DNA from: Anaerolineales bacterium
GTDB taxonomy: Bacteria > Chloroflexota > Anaerolineae > Anaerolineales > Villigracilaceae
Direction: 5' to 3'
Assembly: GCA_029933275.1 (NCBI GenBank)
Contig: JAOZOM010000055.1
Coordinates: 1-10,465 of the forward strand
DNA: 10,465 nt
Part shown: positions 6,526 through 10,465 of the stretch, in pieces
How the letters are laid out: every line of letters begins with the position of its first letter
How positions within the stretch are numbered: the first letter of the stretch is position 1
Program-made: the position numbers and the translations under genes
Notes under the pieces: model-generated
Databases searched by the model: none
What the model was told of the DNA's origin: nothing
Seen by the model: only the letters and a program-made list of their open reading frames with translations

Positions 6526-6553
6526 CGGGCAAATTGCTGAATAGGAAAAAATA

Positions 6554-7606
6554 ATGCGAACTGTTTTCTGGGATTATGACACAAACCAAACTAAAATGAT
6601 TGAACAACGTCTTCTGCCAGAAGTGTTTGAAGTGGTTGCTTTTGATCGGTGTGCGGATGTCGGCAAAGCGATTACCGATATGGTTATACGCGGTGCACCC
6701 GCCATCGGCGGCGCGGCAGGATTCGGCATGGCTTTAGCCGCGCAAGAATCGGATGCGCGCGACCTCGCATCTCTCCAAGAATATGTTCATCGAGCCGCAG
6801 AAGAGCTTCGTCTAGCGCGCCCAACCGCGGTCAATCTCGCTTGGGCAATTGATAGGATGTTGCGCGTTGCGGATGCAGTCGAAGGCAGCGCGGATGACCT
6901 CCGTGAAGCGATGCTCAAAGAAGCGCAAACGATTGCCGATGAAGATGTAGAAATCAACAAACGTATGGCGGAGCATGGTGCGGCTCTGATTGAAGATGGC
7001 GATACGATTATTCATCATTGCAATACTGGCTCTCTCGCTACTGTAGATTGGGGAACTGCGCTCGGTGTGATTCATACCGCACACGAGCAGGGTAAAAATA
7101 TCCACGTTTTGGTGGATGAGACTCGTCCCCGTCTGCAGGGATCGCGGCTCACAGCGTGGGAATTAAAAGAATACGGCATTCCTTTTGACATTATCAGCGA
7201 TAATATGGCGGGGCATTTCCTTCATACTGGTCAGGTGCAACGCGTTTTCTTCGGCGCAGATCGCGTTTCGGCGAATGGTGATGTAGCGAATAAAATTGGC
7301 ACTTATATGCTCGCTCTTGCCGCAAAAGATAATGATGTTCCCGCTTACTCCGTTGTCCCCACTTCAACCATAGATTTATCCCTCGCACATGGCGGATTAA
7401 TCCCGATTGAAGAGCGTACTCAAGATGAGGTGCTAGGTTTAGATTTACTCGGACGCAAAGCCTCGCCAGAAGGTGCGACTGCGCGCAATATCGCTTTTGA
7501 TGTGACCCCAAATCGTCTTATCACCGGCATCGTGACTGAAAATGGGGTTGTATATCCGCCCTTTGATATAAACTTGCCGAAATTTGTTAGGAAATTTGAA
7601 AGTTAG
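6554..7606 (+). CDS. mtnA: S-methyl-5-thioribose-1-phosphate isomerase
   Basis: A 350-residue cytoplasmic enzyme that converts 5-methylthioribose 1-phosphate to 5-methylthioribulose 1-phosphate in methionine salvage. Marks in order: RGAPAIGGAAGFG (46-58), the catalytic cysteine C156 in HHCNTGSLATVDWGTA, VDETRPRLQGSRLTAWEL (187-204), the catalytic aspartate D236 in GADRVSANGDVANKIGT, VVPTSTIDLSL (267-277) and VTPNRLITGIVTENGVVYPPF (317-337). These separate it from related eIF2B subunits and ribose-1,5-bisphosphate isomerases. Length is normal. ATG 6554 has AGGA at 6543-6546. The last codons and the TAG stop lie in an octamer repeat. It leads a plus-strand set with a PfkB kinase and ahcY. The upstream MTA phosphorylase or nucleosidase and the later salvage enzymes are not in the window. 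Confidence 0.95.
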   Translation: MRTVFWDYDTNQTKMIEQRLLPEVFEVVAFDRCADVGKAITDMVIRGAPAIGGAAGFGMALAAQESDARDLASLQEYVHRAAEELRLARPTAVNLAWAIDRMLRVADAVEGSADDLREAMLKEAQTIADEDVEINKRMAEHGAALIEDGDTIIHHCNTGSLATVDWGTALGVIHTAHEQGKNIHVLVDETRPRLQGSRLTAWELKEYGIPFDIISDNMAGHFLHTGQVQRVFFGADRVSANGDVANKIGTYMLALAAKDNDVPAYSVVPTSTIDLSLAHGGLIPIEERTQDEVLGLDLLGRKASPEGATARNIAFDVTPNRLITGIVTENGVVYPPFDINLPKFVRKFES

Positions 7607-7628
7607 AAAGTTCGAAGGTTTAACCTTC
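7598..7628 (+). repeat. Tandem octamers overlapping the mtnA stop codon
   Basis: GAAAGTTA (7598-7605), GAAAGTTC (7606-7613) and GAAGGTTT (7614-7621) stand in tandem and are followed by AACCTTC, which is complementary to GAAGGTT. The first unit encodes the last residues of MtnA and, with the next base, its TAG stop. There is no T-rich tail of terminator quality. Confidence 0.65.
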
Positions 7629-7660
7629 TTACTCTCTGGCCCGCAACTTGGAACCCGATT

Positions 7661-8620
7661 ATGGATATTTTACTCACTGGCTCAGTCGCTTACGACTATT
7701 TAATGACCTTCCCCGGTAAATTTGAAGACCAAATTTTGCCTGAACGCCTCTCTTCAATCAGTCTTTCCTTTTTGGTAGACTCAATGACTCGCGAGCGCGG
7801 CGGTGTTGCACCGAATATCGCCTACACTTTGGCTTTATTGGGCGGAAAACCGCGTCTTATGGCAACGGTTGGACAGGATTTTAGTGATTATCGTGTTTGG
7901 TTAGATGCACAAGGCGTTGATACTCAATATGCGAAAGTCATCCCCGACGTGTTTACCGCCTCCTTCTTCGCCACCACTGACCAAACTAGTGCCCAAATCG
8001 CCAGCTTTTCACCGGGCGCAATGGGATATGCCGCAGAGCAATCAATTAGCGAAGTCAAGCCAAAACCTGAGCTAGTCATCGTCTCGCCAAATGATCCAAC
8101 CGCGATGAAAAACTTCGCCGCCGAGTGTCGTGAGCTGGACATTCCTTATCTTTATGATCCTAGTCAACAACTTCTTCGCCTTGAAGGGGAGGAGATTATT
8201 CGTGATATGAGTGGCGCACATTTTCTCTTCGTCAACGATTATGAATTTGGCTTGATTTCGAAGAAAACAGGTCTTGATTTGGATGGGATGCTCGAAAAAG
8301 TTAAAATCATCGTCATTACGCGCGGTAAAGATGGTGCAGATATTTATGCAGATGGCAAAGAAATCCACATCCCCACTGTTCCGGAGACGGAGATTGTCGA
8401 CCCTACCGGTGTTGGCGATGCCTTCCGCGGTGGTTTTCTTGCTGGCTACTCTCGTGGCTGGGGTTGGGAACTCTGTGGGCAAATCGGATCATTATCTGCC
8501 GTATATGTATTAGAACAAAGTGGTACGCAAAATCATAGCTATACACGGGAAGAATTTGTAGCCCGTTTTAGACAGCATTTTGATGATGCTGGAAAGTTAG
8601 ATAGTTTAGTAAATCAGTAA
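7661..8620 (+). CDS. PfkB-family kinase, probable adenosine kinase
   Basis: A 319-residue cytoplasmic sugar or nucleoside kinase of the PfkB (ribokinase) family. Visible marks are the N-terminal strand and substrate region TGSVAYDYLMTFPGKF (6-21), the di-glycine switch RERGGVAPNIAY (44-55), the NDYEF motif with N192 and E195, and the C-terminal signature VDPTGVGDAFRGGF (246-259) with the catalytic base D253 in the GVGD anion hole. The family signature does not decide the substrate. Position just before ahcY, which releases adenosine, makes adenosine kinase the best guess, as in bacterial PfkB-type adenosine kinases. Being next to mtnA leaves methylthioribose as a less likely alternative, since the known MTR kinase belongs to another fold. 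It lies 54 bases after mtnA and has only a weak TTGGAA ribosome site. The C-terminal LVNQ and stop are encoded by an octamer repeat. Confidence 0.85.
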   Translation: MDILLTGSVAYDYLMTFPGKFEDQILPERLSSISLSFLVDSMTRERGGVAPNIAYTLALLGGKPRLMATVGQDFSDYRVWLDAQGVDTQYAKVIPDVFTASFFATTDQTSAQIASFSPGAMGYAAEQSISEVKPKPELVIVSPNDPTAMKNFAAECRELDIPYLYDPSQQLLRLEGEEIIRDMSGAHFLFVNDYEFGLISKKTGLDLDGMLEKVKIIVITRGKDGADIYADGKEIHIPTVPETEIVDPTGVGDAFRGGFLAGYSRGWGWELCGQIGSLSAVYVLEQSGTQNHSYTREEFVARFRQHFDDAGKLDSLVNQ

Positions 8621-8668
8621 ATCAGGTGTCAGTAGACCGTTTTACTGGTTTACTGCTTTCTGATACCT
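8606..8668 (+). repeat. Octamer repeat with hairpin between the kinase gene and ahcY (copy B)
   Basis: TTAGTAAA, TCAGTAAA, TCAGGTG, TCAGTAGA run in tandem from 8606 to 8636, overlapping the kinase stop codon (8618-8620). CAGTAGACC (8630-8638) then pairs with GGTTTACTG (8647-8655) over an eight-base loop, and AGGTGT (8624-8629) can pair with ATACCT (8663-8668). The word GGTCTACT and the core TCAGTAAA are shared with copy A at 4125-4157. Confidence 0.7.
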
Positions 8669-8689
8669 AATCAATTAGGAGAAAAAATG
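8666..8689 (+). promoter_or_regulatory. ahcY ribosome binding site inside a small inverted repeat
   Basis: AGGAG at 8677-8681 precedes ATG 8687 by five bases. CCTAAT (8666-8671) and ATTAGG (8674-8679) are reverse complements with two bases between, so part of the site can pair; the physical stem would be about four pairs and weak. It shares CCT (8666-8668) with the upstream AGGTGT/ATACCT pairing, so both cannot form at once. Confidence 0.45.
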
Positions 8690-9949
8690 ACAGAGTACGA
8701 TATTAAAGATTTAAGCCTCGCCGAAGGCGGTCGTCGCCGCATCGATTGGGCAGAACGTGAAATGCCAGTTTTGCGTCTCATCAAAGAACGCTTCGAAAAA
8801 GAAAAACCTTTTGAAGGGATTCGCATGTCAGCTTGTTTGCATGTTACCACTGAGACCGCAAATTTAATGGCAACTCTGCAGGCGGGCGGTGCAGAAGTCG
8901 TTTTAACGGCATCCAACCCCTTGTCCACGCAAGATGACGTAGCCGCGGCACTGGTTCAGCAGTATGAGATTCCCGTCTTCGCTATCAAAGGTGAGAGCAA
9001 CGATGTTTATTATAAACATCTCACCGCCGCACTCGACCACAAACCCCATATCACGATGGACGATGGTGCAGATTTGGTCAGCACTATCCACAAAAGCCGC
9101 CGAGAATTGCTCGATACTGTTCTCGGTAGCACCGAAGAGACCACAACCGGTGTCATCCGCTTAAAAGCGATGTCTGCCGATGGCGCGCTTGAATTCCCCG
9201 TAGTCGCTGTAAATGATGCGCTCACTAAACATCTTTTTGATAATCGTTACGGAACCGGTCAATCGACAATGGATGGAATCATCCGCGCTACCAATATCTT
9301 GATTGCCGGTAAAACCTTTGTCGTTGCTGGATACGGATGGTGTGCGCGTGGTTTAGCGATGCGTGCTTCTGGCATGGGCGCAAACGTCATCGTCACCGAA
9401 ATTGACCCGATGAAAGCCCTCGAAGCCGTCATGGATGGCTACCGCGTCATGCCGATGATTGAAGCCGCTCCGATTGGTGATATTTTCGTTACCCTAACCG
9501 GTGATTTGAACGTCATCGATAAACATCACTTTGAAGTGATGAAAGACGGCGCGTTGGTTGCCAATTCTGGTCACTTCAACGTTGAAATCAATATCCCATC
9601 TTTGGCAGAAATGGCAGTTGGCGAGCCGAAACGTGTCCGCCCCTTCGTAGAAGAATACGATATGCCCGATGGTCGCAGAATTCACATATTAGGTGAAGGT
9701 CGCCTCATCAATCTCGCTGCTGCCGAAGGGCATCCTGCTTCTGTGATGGATATGTCCTTCGCCAATCAAGCTCTTTCTGCTGAATATATGGTCAAGAATT
9801 ACAAGAGCCTTGAAGCGAAAGTTTACTCTGTCCCCGAAGATATTGATAACGAAATCGCTCGCCTGAAACTCGAAGGCATGGGCGTAAAAATTGATATTCT
9901 CACCGAAGAACAAGTTAAATACTTGAACTCTTGGGAAGAAGGAACTTAA
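8687..9949 (+). CDS. ahcY: S-adenosylhomocysteinase, short archaeal/Thermotoga-like form
   Basis: A 420-residue cytoplasmic enzyme that reversibly splits S-adenosylhomocysteine into homocysteine and adenosine with bound NAD, relieving product inhibition of methyltransferases. Marks: MSACLHVTTETANLM (47-61), SNPLSTQDDVAAAL (76-89), TMDDGADL (123-130), EETTTGVIRL (150-159), VNDALTKHLFDN (175-186) with the lysine and aspartate used in catalysis, the NAD fold VAGYGWCARG (213-222) with the acidic residue after the next strand in VTEID, and EGHPASVMDMSFANQAL (347-363). It lacks the roughly 40-residue insert and the C-terminal KPDHYRY end of the eukaryotic and proteobacterial type, ending instead in YLNSWEEGT, as archaeal and Thermotoga enzymes do. 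The third glycine of GxGxxG is alanine. Some archaeal relatives prefer S-inosylhomocysteine, so the substrate is probable rather than certain. Last gene before a strong terminator. Confidence 0.95.
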   Translation: MTEYDIKDLSLAEGGRRRIDWAEREMPVLRLIKERFEKEKPFEGIRMSACLHVTTETANLMATLQAGGAEVVLTASNPLSTQDDVAAALVQQYEIPVFAIKGESNDVYYKHLTAALDHKPHITMDDGADLVSTIHKSRRELLDTVLGSTEETTTGVIRLKAMSADGALEFPVVAVNDALTKHLFDNRYGTGQSTMDGIIRATNILIAGKTFVVAGYGWCARGLAMRASGMGANVIVTEIDPMKALEAVMDGYRVMPMIEAAPIGDIFVTLTGDLNVIDKHHFEVMKDGALVANSGHFNVEINIPSLAEMAVGEPKRVRPFVEEYDMPDGRRIHILGEGRLINLAAAEGHPASVMDMSFANQALSAEYMVKNYKSLEAKVYSVPEDIDNEIARLKLEGMGVKIDILTEEQVKYLNSWEEGT

Positions 9950-9957
9950 ATCAATTT

Positions 9958-9992
9958 TCGGTAAATCAATAATCAGTTTTCAGTAAATCGGT
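9958..9992 (+). repeat. Octamer repeat after ahcY (copy C)
   Basis: TCGGTAAA, TCAATAA, TCAGTTT, TCAGTAAA, TCGGT: units of seven or eight bases with the core TCAGTAAA, as in copies A and B. It lies between the ahcY stop and the terminator. Confidence 0.65.
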
Positions 9993-10020
9993 GGGGCGGG
10001 CGTTGAGTCCGCCCCATTTT
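9992..10020 (+). terminator. Intrinsic terminator of the mtnA-kinase-ahcY set
   Basis: TGGGGCGG (9992-9999) pairs perfectly with CCGCCCCA (10009-10016) over a nine-base loop and is followed by TTTT. It is GC-rich in an AT-rich setting, 43 bases after the ahcY stop, and should end the plus-strand operon. Confidence 0.88.
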
Positions 10021-10041
10021 CGATTAAAGACCAATAATCCT

Positions 10042-10465
10042 ATGCAAATTTTCCCTGTCACCGAATTTAACGAAGAAATTTATCTTGCTTTTCAACGATT
10101 AATTCCGCAACTTTCCTCTGTAGCGTCTCCTACACGCGATGAATTACGGGATTTAATTTCGGCGGAGGCGACAACCCTCCTCGTCGCTCGCCAATCGGAT
10201 GAAAAAATCGTAGCGATCTTGACCTTAACCTGCTACCGTGTCCCCACCGGATTACGGGCAACCATCGAAGATCTCGTTGTGGACGAATCTGCACGTGGAC
10301 AGGGTCTCGGCACCCAACTCACAAACACGGCATTAAAAGTTGCCAAGCAGTACGGTGCCAAAGGCGTGATGCTTACGTCCAACCCGCGTCGCGCCGCGGC
10401 GAATCGTCTTTATCAAAAAATGGGGTTTAAGCGTTGGAAAACGAATCTTTATTTTTATGAGTTTT
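10042..10465 (+). CDS. GNAT-family N-acetyltransferase, 3' end outside the window
   Basis: The frame is open from ATG 10042 to the window edge, giving 141 residues without a stop. It is a GNAT-fold acetyltransferase that would transfer acetyl from acetyl-CoA to an unknown amine. The pyrophosphate-binding loop RGQGLG follows the strand ATIEDLVVDESA, and the C-terminal half has VMLTSNPRRAAANRLYQKMGF, the usual GNAT helix with NxxLYxKxGF style ending, then KRWKTNLYFYEF, so only a few residues are likely missing. No strong ribosome binding site is seen before the ATG (CCAATAATCCT); transcription must start after the terminator at 9992-10020, leaving a short leader. The substrate cannot be told from the sequence, and the gene is separate from the ahcY operon. 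Confidence 0.85.
   Translation, partial: MQIFPVTEFNEEIYLAFQRLIPQLSSVASPTRDELRDLISAEATTLLVARQSDEKIVAILTLTCYRVPTGLRATIEDLVVDESARGQGLGTQLTNTALKVAKQYGAKGVMLTSNPRRAAANRLYQKMGFKRWKTNLYFYEF

Noticed and set aside
6488..6553. SAM riboswitch or T-box before mtnA
   Set aside because: The leader is about 60 bases and the hairpin begins within about ten bases of the predicted start; there is no room for, nor sign of, the conserved core of those elements.
8621..8686. SAH riboswitch before ahcY
   Set aside because: The location is suggestive but the 66 bases are explained by the octamer repeat and simple hairpins; I do not see the GC-rich conserved core of that riboswitch.
1..10465. CRISPR array, tRNA, rRNA, insertion sequence or prophage
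   Set aside because: No regularly spaced repeats with unique spacers, no cloverleaf or rRNA sequence, and no transposase or integrase gene are visible on either strand; the short tandem octamers have no spacers.

Overview
This 10.5 kb stretch is a gene-dense, chromosomal, housekeeping region of a bacterium. Protein style suggests Chloroflexota, perhaps Anaerolineae: a short SerA paired with a DUF1015 protein, a Rel with an EFDD synthetase motif, and an archaeal/Thermotoga-like short S-adenosylhomocysteinase. That placement rests on recollection of family sequences, not on a search. No mobile element, CRISPR array, tRNA or rRNA is visible. The longest space without a gene is about 150 bases.

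Layout. (1) 1-2031, plus strand: the 3' part of a serA-like dehydrogenase, then a DUF1015 protein. A 28-base imperfect inverted repeat lies in the gap. (2) 2046-2080: a perfect 17-base-arm palindrome between convergent genes. (3) 6404 down to 2147, minus strand: rel (ppGpp synthetase/hydrolase), moeA (molybdopterin molybdenumtransferase), a VKOR-family membrane protein and a 67-residue four-cysteine protein, closely spaced and probably one operon. (4) 6405-6553: a divergent promoter region with two oppositely facing TTGACA boxes in an inverted repeat, plus a terminator-like hairpin in the mtnA leader. (5) 6554-9949, plus strand: mtnA, a PfkB-family kinase and ahcY, ended by a clear intrinsic terminator. 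(6) 10042 to the window end: a GNAT acetyltransferase open at the 3' end.

How the genes work together. mtnA, the kinase and ahcY form a sulfur-nucleoside recycling set. AhcY releases homocysteine and adenosine from S-adenosylhomocysteine, the PfkB kinase plausibly phosphorylates the adenosine, and MtnA isomerises methylthioribose 1-phosphate in methionine salvage. The divergent operon begins with the stringent-response enzyme and carries genes for molybdenum cofactor and, probably, disulfide chemistry.

The most unusual signals are: a Rel enzyme with all hydrolase residues but the EXDD synthetase motif usually tied to synthetase-only RelA; a rel promoter so close to the ATG that the mRNA should be leaderless; and AT-rich seven- to eight-base tandem repeats in four gene junctions, which overlap stop codons and in one case supply a ribosome binding site. 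I found no convincing undescribed multi-gene system.
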